This document shows, one piece after another, positions 25,980 to 33,456 of a DNA stretch of 64,000 bases. The first letter of the stretch is position 1. Every line of letters begins with the position of its first letter. Source of the stretch: Natronocella acetinitrilica (GTDB lineage Bacteria; Pseudomonadota; Gammaproteobacteria; Nitrococcales; Aquisalimonadaceae); contig NZ_JALJXV010000007.1 in the NCBI RefSeq assembly GCF_024170285.1, positions 62,001 through 126,000 of the forward strand, given 5' to 3'. The notes beneath the pieces are model-generated. The model worked only from the letters and a program-made list of their open reading frames with translations. It searched no databases and was not told the origin of the DNA. The translations under genes and the position numbers were made by a program.

Positions 25980-27554
25980 ATGGGGTCGACAAGCGAGGTA
26001 GATATCTGCATCGTTGGGGCCGGCGTGGCGGGCGCCCTCATAGCCTACCACCTCGGGCAGGCGGGTTACACGGTGGCGGTTCTGGAATCCGGACCACGCT
26101 ACAGCTACCCGGACATGGAGCGGTATGGAGTCCTGCTACGGGGCGGAGACCCCTGGCCCTGGTTTCGTCAGGACCTTGACGACTACGAAGACCTGGCGGA
26201 ACCGGCCCTGCTACTGAACAGCAACCGAATCAAGGCCGTCGGCGGCACCACGCTGCACTGGAACGGCAATGCGCAGCGCTTGCAACCAGGCGACTTCAAG
26301 ATGCGCAGCCTGTTCGGTGTGGCCGAGGACTGGCCATTCGAGTATGCGGACCTCGAACCCTGGTATCAACGCGCCGAAGAAGAGATTGGTGTGTGCGGTG
26401 ACGATGCGCCGGGACAGCCTCCGAGAAGCGCGCCGTTCCCCCTTCCCGCCTTCGACTACAGTCACGTGGAACGCAATTTCGTCATGCCCGCATTCGAGCG
26501 CATGGGTCTACCCATGGGAGCCAACAGCGCCGCCATCAATTCCCGCGCCAGGGACGGACGCCCGGGCTGCGCCGTGTTTTCGACCTGTATCCCCATGTGC
26601 CCGATTCATGCGCGGTACACCGGCCTGCATCATGTGCAGAAGGCGGAAGCGACCGGCCGGGTGGAAATCCGCTCCGACTGCCACGTGCGCCGCCTGCGGA
26701 TCGATCAGGGCCGCCGGGTAGGCGCGGTGCAGTTCGTTGGCGCAGACGGTCGGGAGCATGAGGTGACAGCGCGACAATTCGTGCTTGCCGGCGGCGGTGT
26801 GGAGAACCCGCGAATCCTGCAGCTATCAGCGTCACTGAATGCTGGAACAGACGGTCTCGCAAACAGTTCCGGTCTGCTCGGACGAACGTTCATGTCCCAT
26901 TCCCGGATCATCGTCAGAGGACGGCTACCAGAGAAATTCGGCCCGCACCGCAATGGCTATGCAACCTCCAACTGCTGGGGACTCTATCAGCACGATCGGC
27001 TGCCGGAGATTGGCAACATCATGCTGTCCCCCGACCCCAATAACGGGCCAACGCCGGCCACGATCGCGAGGCGCAGCCGCGCCTGGGGACATGATTTACT
27101 GGAGGCGGTCAAGCGCGAGCACGGGCAGGAACTCGACATACACGTCAAGGGAGACATGCTACCGCTGCCGGAGAATCGGGTGCGCTTGAGCACCCGGCAT
27201 AAGGACCGATTCGGAGATCCCGTTCCGGCTGTCGAGATACGACTGGCAGAGTTCGATCGACGCACTCTGGATTACGGTGCGGAAGTCGCCAAGCAGCTAT
27301 TTTCTGAAATGGGCGCAACGGAGATCACGGGATTCGGCTACGGCATCATGCGCAACCACTTGATGGGCACAACCCGCATGGGCCAGTCTCCCGATAGCAG
27401 TGTCTGCGATGAATGGGGGCGCTGCCATGATCTGGACAATCTCTACATCGCCGGCGGCAGCCTGTTTGCCACCGCCGGATGCTCAAGTCCGACGCTGACA
27501 ATCGCCGCCTTGGCACTGCGCACTGCGGACTACCTGGACCGCGCCGTGCTTTAG
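25980..27554 (+). CDS. GMC-family oxidoreductase (gluconate dehydrogenase-type flavoprotein)
   Basis: 524 residues from the ATG at 25980, one base after the stop of the subunit-3 gene; a longer frame from 25893 would overlap it. The FAD-binding GAGVAG is at 13-18 and is followed by an acidic end to the second strand (VLESGP). Further motifs are NRIKAVGGTTLHWNGNAQR near 84, a C-rich AVFSTCIPMCPIHAR region near 200, and the GMC C-terminal block with Asn459-His460 in RNHLMGTTRMG and GCSSPTLTIAALALR. It would oxidise a sugar or sugar acid at the periplasmic side, exported together with its Tat-bearing partner. Its stop codon shares two bases with that of the convergent epimerase gene. Confidence 0.85.
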   Translation: MGSTSEVDICIVGAGVAGALIAYHLGQAGYTVAVLESGPRYSYPDMERYGVLLRGGDPWPWFRQDLDDYEDLAEPALLLNSNRIKAVGGTTLHWNGNAQRLQPGDFKMRSLFGVAEDWPFEYADLEPWYQRAEEEIGVCGDDAPGQPPRSAPFPLPAFDYSHVERNFVMPAFERMGLPMGANSAAINSRARDGRPGCAVFSTCIPMCPIHARYTGLHHVQKAEATGRVEIRSDCHVRRLRIDQGRRVGAVQFVGADGREHEVTARQFVLAGGGVENPRILQLSASLNAGTDGLANSSGLLGRTFMSHSRIIVRGRLPEKFGPHRNGYATSNCWGLYQHDRLPEIGNIMLSPDPNNGPTPATIARRSRAWGHDLLEAVKREHGQELDIHVKGDMLPLPENRVRLSTRHKDRFGDPVPAVEIRLAEFDRRTLDYGAEVAKQLFSEMGATEITGFGYGIMRNHLMGTTRMGQSPDSSVCDEWGRCHDLDNLYIAGGSLFATAGCSSPTLTIAALALRTADYLDRAVL

Positions 27555-28573
27555 GCAGCCCTGGCCGTGGGCTTGCCCCCCGCTGCGGGAGGCAGATACC
27601 CCTCGGCACGATACCACTCGGCTGTGCGGCGCAAGCCCTCTTCCAGGCCGATCCGCGGCTGATAGCCAAGCTCTACCCTGGCCCGGGAGATGTCGAAAGC
27701 CCGATTCTGCCGGTACCAGTCGACCCGCCTCGGAAAAATTGGCGGGGTCACGCCGAATGGCTTGCAGACACGCTCGCACACGTGACCGGCAACGACCACG
27801 GGCCAGACCGGAAAGTGCGGGATACGCACCTCTACCGACAACGCCTTCGCGACGGCCCGGACCAACTCCTCGACGCTGACATAGTGCTCATCGGCGATCA
27901 GGTAGGCGCGTCCGTCGCCCTTGCCGTCTTCCATGCAGAGCATGAACGCGTCCACCAGGTTATCGATGTACAAGGGATGGTAAAGGGTGCGCCCCGAGCC
28001 GAACATGGGGAAGCTGCCGGAGGCAACACGGCGGTAGATCAGATAGAAGCGCTCGGGGTCACCGGGGCCATAAATGGCCGCCGGTCGCAGTATCACCGTT
28101 GCCATGCCCTTGCCGTTGTAAGCCATCACAATGGGTTCGGCTTCATACTTGGTCTTCTGGTAGTAGTCGGCAGGCTGGATGGGGGCATCCTCGTTGGCCG
28201 GCGGATGATCCACGTTACCGTGGACACCGCAGGTGCTGCAGTAGATCAGCCGCCTCACGCCGGCGGCCTGCGCCGCTTCAACCACGTTGCGCGTACCCTC
28301 GATATTCACCTCGTCGTAGAACGACTCGGGCACATTGAGTTCCCGGAAGGCCGCTGCCAGATGGAAGACAACCTCCACGCCAGCCACACTGCGGGAGACG
28401 ATCTCCTTGTCCGTCACCGAACCGATGATCACCTCGGCGCCAAGCTGACGCAGCTCCTCCGTTTTCAGCCCTTCCTTGTAGTCCAGCGCTGTGACCTGAT
28501 GTCCCTCGGTCAGCAAGCGGGTCACCAACGCCTTGCCACTGAATCCCGTACCACCCGTGACCAGCACTTTCAT
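27551..28573 (-). CDS. NAD-dependent epimerase/dehydratase (extended SDR)
   Basis: 340 residues. The nucleotide-binding GGTGFSG is at 7-13, DVVFHLAA-type sequence (EVVFHLAAAF) follows near 70, and the catalytic YQKTK is near 138-142 with STCGVHG upstream. This is the extended short-chain dehydrogenase fold of nucleotide-sugar epimerases and dehydratases and of related 3-beta-HSD-like enzymes. In context it probably modifies a nucleotide-activated sugar, though the lack of a sugar-specific motif leaves other substrates open. It lies two bases downstream of a methyltransferase gene with GAGGAAG before its ATG. It ends in an overlapped TTAG with the convergent GMC gene. Confidence 0.82.
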   Translation of the reverse strand: MKVLVTGGTGFSGKALVTRLLTEGHQVTALDYKEGLKTEELRQLGAEVIIGSVTDKEIVSRSVAGVEVVFHLAAAFRELNVPESFYDEVNIEGTRNVVEAAQAAGVRRLIYCSTCGVHGNVDHPPANEDAPIQPADYYQKTKYEAEPIVMAYNGKGMATVILRPAAIYGPGDPERFYLIYRRVASGSFPMFGSGRTLYHPLYIDNLVDAFMLCMEDGKGDGRAYLIADEHYVSVEELVRAVAKALSVEVRIPHFPVWPVVVAGHVCERVCKPFGVTPPIFPRRVDWYRQNRAFDISRARVELGYQPRIGLEEGLRRTAEWYRAEGYLPPAAGGKPTARAA

Positions 28574-28575
28574 GT

Positions 28576-29331
28576 CTATTCTTCCTCGGAAGCCGAACGT
28601 TGTCCGGCAGTGCGCCTGTCGGCACGAATCATGACCGGTGAACCGAAGCGATCACGAAGCCCCACGCGCGCAGCCAGTGACTCCAGGCCTCGCGATACCG
28701 GCCCCGCACCAGTGAACCTATGCACCACCATGGGCAACACGAACTGCCCGACCCTCGCCGCCACGTGATGACCATTGCGGTCGAACGCCTCTGCGATCTG
28801 TTCATCACTGAAACTGCGATAGTTTCGTGTATTGCCCTCGAAGCGCTGCTTGACACCAAACAGCACCGGCGTCAGCGCGTTCACCCCGACGGTACGTGGA
28901 TAGTCGATGATCACTGCACCACGTGCGACCCGACACATTTCGGCAATGAGCCTCTGCCAGTCTTCCATGTGGGATATCAGTCTCACCGAAACCACGACAT
29001 CAAAGCTTGCGTCGGCGAAGGGGGTCGACAGCAGATCACCCGTGGCGAGCCGACAACGATGCTGCAGCCCCAGTGCGCGCAGGCGGTGGAAGGCCTCCGG
29101 GGTGCTGCCGAGTACGGTGACGGCATGACCCTCCCGGGCGAGCACCGAGGCTGTCTGACCATGCCCGCCACCCACGTCGAGAACCGTCAAGGGGCTGCCG
29201 TGGGGCAACAGGGAAAGCAACGCCCGCTCCTGGGCGCGTAACAGATACTGCCCCGCGGACCCCTGAAAGCGGCTGGCGTAGCCTTCCGACGCCGTTTCAA
29301 CGTCCGGGGGCTGAAGAACCATATTGTCCAA
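28576..29331 (-). CDS. Class I SAM-dependent methyltransferase (TTG start)
   Basis: 251 residues. The SAM-binding motif LTVLDVGGGHGQTASVL is near 45-60, followed by an ATGDLLSTPFADASFDVVVSV block typical of small-molecule methyltransferases. A TTG at 29331 has AGGAGG eight bases upstream, whereas the ATG at 29322 would be 17 bases away, so TTG is preferred. It is first in a two-gene unit with the epimerase and probably methylates a sugar or its precursor. The predicted -10 TAACTT (29380-29385) of site 3 gives a 42-base leader. Confidence 0.8.
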   Translation of the reverse strand: MDNMVLQPPDVETASEGYASRFQGSAGQYLLRAQERALLSLLPHGSPLTVLDVGGGHGQTASVLAREGHAVTVLGSTPEAFHRLRALGLQHRCRLATGDLLSTPFADASFDVVVSVRLISHMEDWQRLIAEMCRVARGAVIIDYPRTVGVNALTPVLFGVKQRFEGNTRNYRSFSDEQIAEAFDRNGHHVAARVGQFVLPMVVHRFTGAGPVSRGLESLAARVGLRDRFGSPVMIRADRRTAGQRSASEEE

Positions 29332-29406
29332 GACGTCCGCCTCCTGCGACCGGTTCGGCCCACCGATATTCTCAAGCTCAAGTTAGTCGCAGGTATGGGG
29401 CTTATC

Positions 29407-29422
29407 TGTTCGCTGGCGAACA
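29407..29422. promoter_or_regulatory. Crp/Fnr-type operator, site 3, with divergent promoters
   Basis: TGTTCGCTGGCGAACA. Rightward TAAGGT (29444-29449) and leftward TAACTT (29380-29385) both place the dyad centre at exactly -41.5. Leaders of 36 bases (to the ATG at 29492) and 42 bases follow. The surrounding sequence resembles that of sites 2 and 4 beyond the dyad, including TCCTAAGGTG shared with site 4. Confidence 0.65.
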
Positions 29423-29491
29423 TACAGCCACGCGCCTCCGTCCTAAGGTGAATCCCTGCGTGGCGCCAATGCGCAAGGGAGATCGACCGTG

Positions 29492-30322
29492 ATGGATGCC
29501 TATCCGCACAGCCTGGTGGACGGACATGTCCACTTTCATCCGCAGTACCGTCGGGGAAGCTTTCTGAACGCTGCGGCTGACAACTTCGCCTTGCAGGCAG
29601 GTGCCCTTAACTGGGGCACGGACTGGGTCGGGATACTCATGCTGAGCGAGGTGCGCGGCCGCCACTGGTTTCAGGACCTCCTCAGCGAAGCAGAACAGCA
29701 GCGCAGTGCAGATTCCCCCGCAGGCTGGCGCTTTGCCGTCATGGCGGGCCTGACCCCATCGATACTGGCCCGGCACCCGGGGCGACCGGATCTACTGATT
29801 ATCCCGGGGCGACAGATCATTACCTCCGAGGGGCTGGAAGTCCTGGCGCTGGCGACAGCCTCGACCCTGAAAGACGGGCTCCCCCTGCTGCAGGTGCTGG
29901 AATGGACCGAGGTCGACGAGGCGATAGCCGTGATTCCCTGGGGCGCGGGCAAGTGGCTGGGCCGCCGTGGCGATCTGGTGGATCAACTCATTCGCAGCGA
30001 CGCGTGGCGACAACGCATCCTGCTGGGCGACAGCGGCGGACGTCCCGTCGCCTGGTGCCATCCCCGACACCTTGAGACAGCACATCGCCTCAATATCCGC
30101 GTGCTCCCGGGCACGGATCCCCTGCCCCTCGCAGGAGAGGAGCTTCGGGTGGGCTCATATGGCGCGATGATCGCCGCTCGCCTGGACATGACATATCCCA
30201 CCGCGGCGCTCAAGCGCCTGATACGCGATCCGAATGTGCCTCTGAACCCGTATGGCAACCTGCAGACCAACACCCGCTTCGTGCGCAACCAACTAAGGTT
30301 GAGGCTGAGAAAGGTGAGTTAA
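29492..30322 (+). CDS. Hypothetical protein with HxH motif (amidohydrolase- or PHP-like start)
   Basis: 276 residues from the ATG at 29492; a GTG three bases earlier is also possible, and AAGGGAGA precedes both. I do not recognise the family. The N terminus LVDGHVHFHPQY (about 7-18) has the HxH pattern with which amidohydrolase and PHP metal-dependent hydrolases begin, and the chain continues with alternating strands and helices (VIPWGAGKWLGRRGDL, RILLGDSGGRPVAW, IRVLPGTDPLPLAGEELR near 205). GTDPL followed by a helix recalls the last metal ligand of a TIM-barrel hydrolase. It heads an operon with a GT4 and a flippase-like gene under site 3, so a role in polymer assembly or removal of a group is possible. 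Confidence 0.55.
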   Translation: MDAYPHSLVDGHVHFHPQYRRGSFLNAAADNFALQAGALNWGTDWVGILMLSEVRGRHWFQDLLSEAEQQRSADSPAGWRFAVMAGLTPSILARHPGRPDLLIIPGRQIITSEGLEVLALATASTLKDGLPLLQVLEWTEVDEAIAVIPWGAGKWLGRRGDLVDQLIRSDAWRQRILLGDSGGRPVAWCHPRHLETAHRLNIRVLPGTDPLPLAGEELRVGSYGAMIAARLDMTYPTAALKRLIRDPNVPLNPYGNLQTNTRFVRNQLRLRLRKVS

Positions 30323-30326
30323 AGGC

Positions 30327-31523
30327 ATGAAAATACTTGTTCTGGCACCACATCCTTTCTATCAGGAGCGGGGAACACCCATTGCCGTGGACTTGCTGAT
30401 CCGCGCGCTTAGCGAACGTGGCGATCAGATCGACGTACTGACCTTCCACGAGGGGGCCGACCGAACCTACCCCGGGGTCTCCATCCATCGCATCCGCCAG
30501 CCTCTCGGCCGACTGCAGGGCGTGCGCCCCGGACCGTCCTTCAAGAAGCTCATCTGCGACGTTTACCTGTTTACGGCATTGATCGCTCACTTGCGCCGGC
30601 AACGCTACGACCTGATTCACGCTGTCGAGGAAAGTGCGTTCATGGCCATGTTGATGCGCCCCTTTTTCGCGACGCCGTACCTGTATGACATGGATTCGTC
30701 GATGGCCACGCAGATCGTCAACCGGTATCCCGTGCTGCGCCCCTTGCAGGGCCTGTTCCGCACCGTGGAGAAACTACCGGTTCGCTATGCCGAGGCGGTG
30801 GTTCCGGTGTGCGATGCGCTTGCCGAAGAACTACCCCGCAATCGCGTCCGGTATCTGACCGTCCTCAAGGATATTTCGCTACTGGGTCTTGAGCCGGTGG
30901 ACCTACCACCGGAGAACCTCAGGGAGCAACTTGGTATCGCGGGCAGCATCAGCCTGTACATCGGAAACCTGGAGCCCTATCAGGGCATCGACCTTTTGCT
31001 TGCGAGTTTCGGGGTGGTCCATCCCGAGGACACGGGAGCGCATCTGGTCATCATCGGTGGAGAGAGAGATGAGATCGAGCGTTACGAATCATTGGCGCGC
31101 AGACTCTGCATCGACGACCGCACCCACTTTCTCGGCAAGCGGCCACTGGGCAGCATGGGTGCCTATCTGTCCCAGGCGGACATTTTGCTGTCGCCCCGCA
31201 TCGAGGGCGTTAACACGCCCATGAAGATCTACAGCTATCTGCACACGGGCGTTGCGGTGCTCGCTACCCGACTGCCAACCCATACCCAGGTCATGACTTC
31301 TGCGCTGGCCATGCTCGCCGAGGCGACTCCCAGCGGATTCGCCGAGAGCTGGTTGCATTTGCTCAAGGACAGGGCCCTGCGACAGAAGCTAGGACACGAG
31401 GCCAGCCTGTTTATCGAGCGGGAACACAGTTACAAGCAGTTTCGCAAAACGCTGTTCGAGCTTTACGCGCACCTGGATCACACCTTGCCCGCCACTCCGA
31501 CCGCCAGTGAGGAAACGCGATGA
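30327..31523 (+). CDS. Glycosyltransferase, GT4 family
   Basis: 398 residues, GT-B fold. It opens with MKILVLAPHPFYQERGTPIAV, where the ERGTP loop resembles the acceptor loop of GT4 enzymes. The C-terminal domain has LYIGNLEPYQGIDLLL, a GGERDEIERYESLARRL helix, and SPRIEGVNTPMKIYSYLHTG at the nucleotide-binding position near 290-310, where the first glutamate of the E-x7-E motif survives and the second is replaced. The gene begins four bases after the HxH-protein gene and overlaps the flippase-like gene by ATGA. Donor and acceptor are unknown. Confidence 0.83.
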   Translation: MKILVLAPHPFYQERGTPIAVDLLIRALSERGDQIDVLTFHEGADRTYPGVSIHRIRQPLGRLQGVRPGPSFKKLICDVYLFTALIAHLRRQRYDLIHAVEESAFMAMLMRPFFATPYLYDMDSSMATQIVNRYPVLRPLQGLFRTVEKLPVRYAEAVVPVCDALAEELPRNRVRYLTVLKDISLLGLEPVDLPPENLREQLGIAGSISLYIGNLEPYQGIDLLLASFGVVHPEDTGAHLVIIGGERDEIERYESLARRLCIDDRTHFLGKRPLGSMGAYLSQADILLSPRIEGVNTPMKIYSYLHTGVAVLATRLPTHTQVMTSALAMLAEATPSGFAESWLHLLKDRALRQKLGHEASLFIEREHSYKQFRKTLFELYAHLDHTLPATPTASEETR

Positions 31524-32563
31524 AGAAGCCGCTCGTGCGCACGATCAAGCTGCTCCTGACCCTGGCCTTTATCTACCTGTTGTGGCGCATGGCGGACAAG
31601 GAAAGCCTGCTGGAGAGGTTCACCCAGATCGATTTGCGTTATCTGGCCCTGTTCGGCCTGGTCGGAATCGCCATGCTCCTGGTCAGCAATGCAAAGTGGT
31701 TTGTGCTAATGGGCATACACGGCGAGCGCCCAGGCTTCTGGGCGACGTTGCGGATCTATTTCATCGGTTATTATTTCTCCGCCCTGTTGCCCTCGAACTT
31801 CGGTGGCGACGCAGCACGTATCGTGCTTGCCTCCAAGCACACCGGCAGCACCACTGCAGCCGCTACAAGCGTGTTCATGGAGCGCGTCACAGGGCTGGTC
31901 ATGCTCATGGCCCTGGTAGCCATCATGCCGCTACTGGCGCCCGCATTGCTCTGGCACCCTGCATTTCTCATCCCTGCGGTACTCTGCGCCGGCGCATTGG
32001 TCCTCTTGCTGGCCATGGCTATCGTGCGTCAGCGGGTCAGTCGGGGCGCTCGGGTGCTATCACGCTGGCTGGTGGCACACCCCCGGACTCGGCGACTGGC
32101 GCCCGTCGTCGACTGGCTGACCCGTTTCTTCGCTGACGCCGGCAAGGCGTTGCGCGCGCTATCCGGGAATAGACGCATCGCTCTACAGGTCTGGCTGCTG
32201 ACTGCGGCCTTTTACGGGCTGGTCTGGCTCAATGTGCTGGTTGCCTACAGAACCTTCTCCTTCGACCCGCCACTGGCCTTCGTCTTCATGACGCCCATCG
32301 CACAGTTCATGACGTCACTTCCTGTCTCGGCGGGCGGCAATCTGGGTTACTCCGAGGGCGTATTCGCGTACTACTTCTCGCTGGTGGGCATCGCCGTGGA
32401 AGCAACGGTTGCCATGGCCGTGCTGCTACGCCTCAAGGTCTGGTTCCTCGGCCTGATCGGCTTGGGATTTTTCCTCGGTGCTGGCGGTCGGAGCAAGCTT
32501 GGCGTGGAGCGAAAACCCACCGCTCGCCCCATGGCCACGCCGGATCAGGGCGCGACACCCTGA
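31520..32563 (+). CDS. Flippase-like integral membrane protein (LPG synthase TM / YbhN family)
   Basis: 347 residues with eight or so membrane helices. The block YYFSALLPSNFGGDAARIVLAS near 90-110 and TSLPVSAGGNLGYSEGVFAYYF near 265-290 are the two conserved blocks of the lysylphosphatidylglycerol synthase membrane domain / UPF0104 family. Members with no synthase domain are thought to flip lipids or lipid-linked molecules. It overlaps the GT4 gene by ATGA and is last in the rightward operon from site 3. A convergent gene ends 18 bases downstream. Confidence 0.78.
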   Translation: MKKPLVRTIKLLLTLAFIYLLWRMADKESLLERFTQIDLRYLALFGLVGIAMLLVSNAKWFVLMGIHGERPGFWATLRIYFIGYYFSALLPSNFGGDAARIVLASKHTGSTTAAATSVFMERVTGLVMLMALVAIMPLLAPALLWHPAFLIPAVLCAGALVLLLAMAIVRQRVSRGARVLSRWLVAHPRTRRLAPVVDWLTRFFADAGKALRALSGNRRIALQVWLLTAAFYGLVWLNVLVAYRTFSFDPPLAFVFMTPIAQFMTSLPVSAGGNLGYSEGVFAYYFSLVGIAVEATVAMAVLLRLKVWFLGLIGLGFFLGAGGRSKLGVERKPTARPMATPDQGATP

Positions 32564-32581
32564 TCCTTGCTGTGGCAACAG

Positions 32582-33160
32582 TCAGCGACGTTCGAAGATG
32601 GCTCGCGCCGGACTTCCAGTGGCAATTCGTCGCGCCGGCAGTTTGCCTGTCACCACCGATCCCGCATTGACGATACACCCCTCCTCGATGTGGCTGCCGT
32701 CGAGCACCGAACAGTTCGCACCCAGCCAGACATCATCCTCGATGGTGATGCCAAGTGAGCGCAGGCCCTGTTGATTGATGGGTATGTCCACCCGATCGTA
32801 ACGGTGGTTGTTGGCAATGAGTACCGTATTGGCAGCAAGCAATACATCACGGCCAATACTGATCCCGGCGGTGCCGGAGCTCAGCACGCAGCCGGCACCG
32901 ATTGACGTTCGCTCACCAATCACCATGGGCCCGTCCGTCGCCTTGATCTTGACGAAGGCGCTGATGACAACGCCCTTGCCAAGAACAAGGTTGGGTGTGT
33001 AGTCGACTTCGGCCCTGGGGCTGACCCACGCACGAAACCGCAGCCCGTAGAGCAGCGTGCGCAACGGCGATGGGACAAGGAAGCGCCGGAATAGCTTCGT
33101 CAGGCGCATTCGGCGACGGCCAACCGGCCGCTCGATGGACTCAGCGGTTTTCGTAGTCAT
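32582..33160 (-). CDS. Hexapeptide-repeat acyltransferase (WcaF/NodL type)
   Basis: 192 residues. The sequence shows left-handed beta-helix hexads, for example ERTSIGAGCVLSSGTAGISI and IEDDVWLGANCSVLDGSHIE, with NNHRYDRVDIPI supplying the loop with the catalytic histidine found in xenobiotic/NodL-type acetyltransferases. C-terminal VVTGKLPARRIATGSPARAI is also typical. It would acylate a sugar hydroxyl. It is the last gene of a four-gene reverse unit with an acyl carrier protein, an FkbH-like protein and a dehydratase-ketoreductase, so its donor may be an acyl-ACP rather than acetyl-CoA; that is inference. Confidence 0.85.
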   Translation of the reverse strand: MTTKTAESIERPVGRRRMRLTKLFRRFLVPSPLRTLLYGLRFRAWVSPRAEVDYTPNLVLGKGVVISAFVKIKATDGPMVIGERTSIGAGCVLSSGTAGISIGRDVLLAANTVLIANNHRYDRVDIPINQQGLRSLGITIEDDVWLGANCSVLDGSHIEEGCIVNAGSVVTGKLPARRIATGSPARAIFERR

Positions 33161-33200
33161 GGATCAAACGCCTCTTCAGATGGAATCCCCCCTGTTGCTG

Positions 33201-33452
33201 TCAAAGCACGGCACTTGCAGCCGCATGACGGTCGACGACCTCCCGGACGCGGGCGACGCTACCCATCATGTATTCGATATCAGACATGCTGAGACGGAAG
33301 CCGAATGCCTCTTCCAACGCGGTTATCAGGCGAAGGTGATTAAGAGAATCCCAGAGCTCGACGGTTTCCGGTGTCATATCGTCGGTGATCGAGGCCTCGT
33401 CCAGACCGAAGATATCGGCGAATGTGGAGGTGATGATGTCGTGCATGGTCAT
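33201..33452 (-). CDS. Acyl carrier protein
   Basis: 83 residues from the ATG at 33452, four bases after the stop of the FkbH-like gene, with GAGG upstream; the frame extends further only into that gene. The sequence MTMHDIITSTFADIFGLDEA leads to the phosphopantetheine site WDSLNHL with Ser36, then a third helix with EEAFGFRLS. This is a free-standing carrier protein, distinct from the housekeeping AcpP type (which has DSLDTVEL). Beside an FkbH-like protein it probably receives a glyceryl, lactyl or amino-acyl unit and hands it to an acyltransferase. Confidence 0.88.
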   Translation of the reverse strand: MTMHDIITSTFADIFGLDEASITDDMTPETVELWDSLNHLRLITALEEAFGFRLSMSDIEYMMGSVARVREVVDRHAAASAVL

Positions 33453-33456
33453 GTCC

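Noticed and set aside
27479-28768. Forward frame of 429 codons opposite the epimerase gene
   Set aside because: Antisense shadow of a gene with GGTGFSG and YQKTK motifs.
32564-32581. TTGC-TGTG-GCAA between two convergent genes as a terminator
   Set aside because: Four-base stem, not enough for a call.
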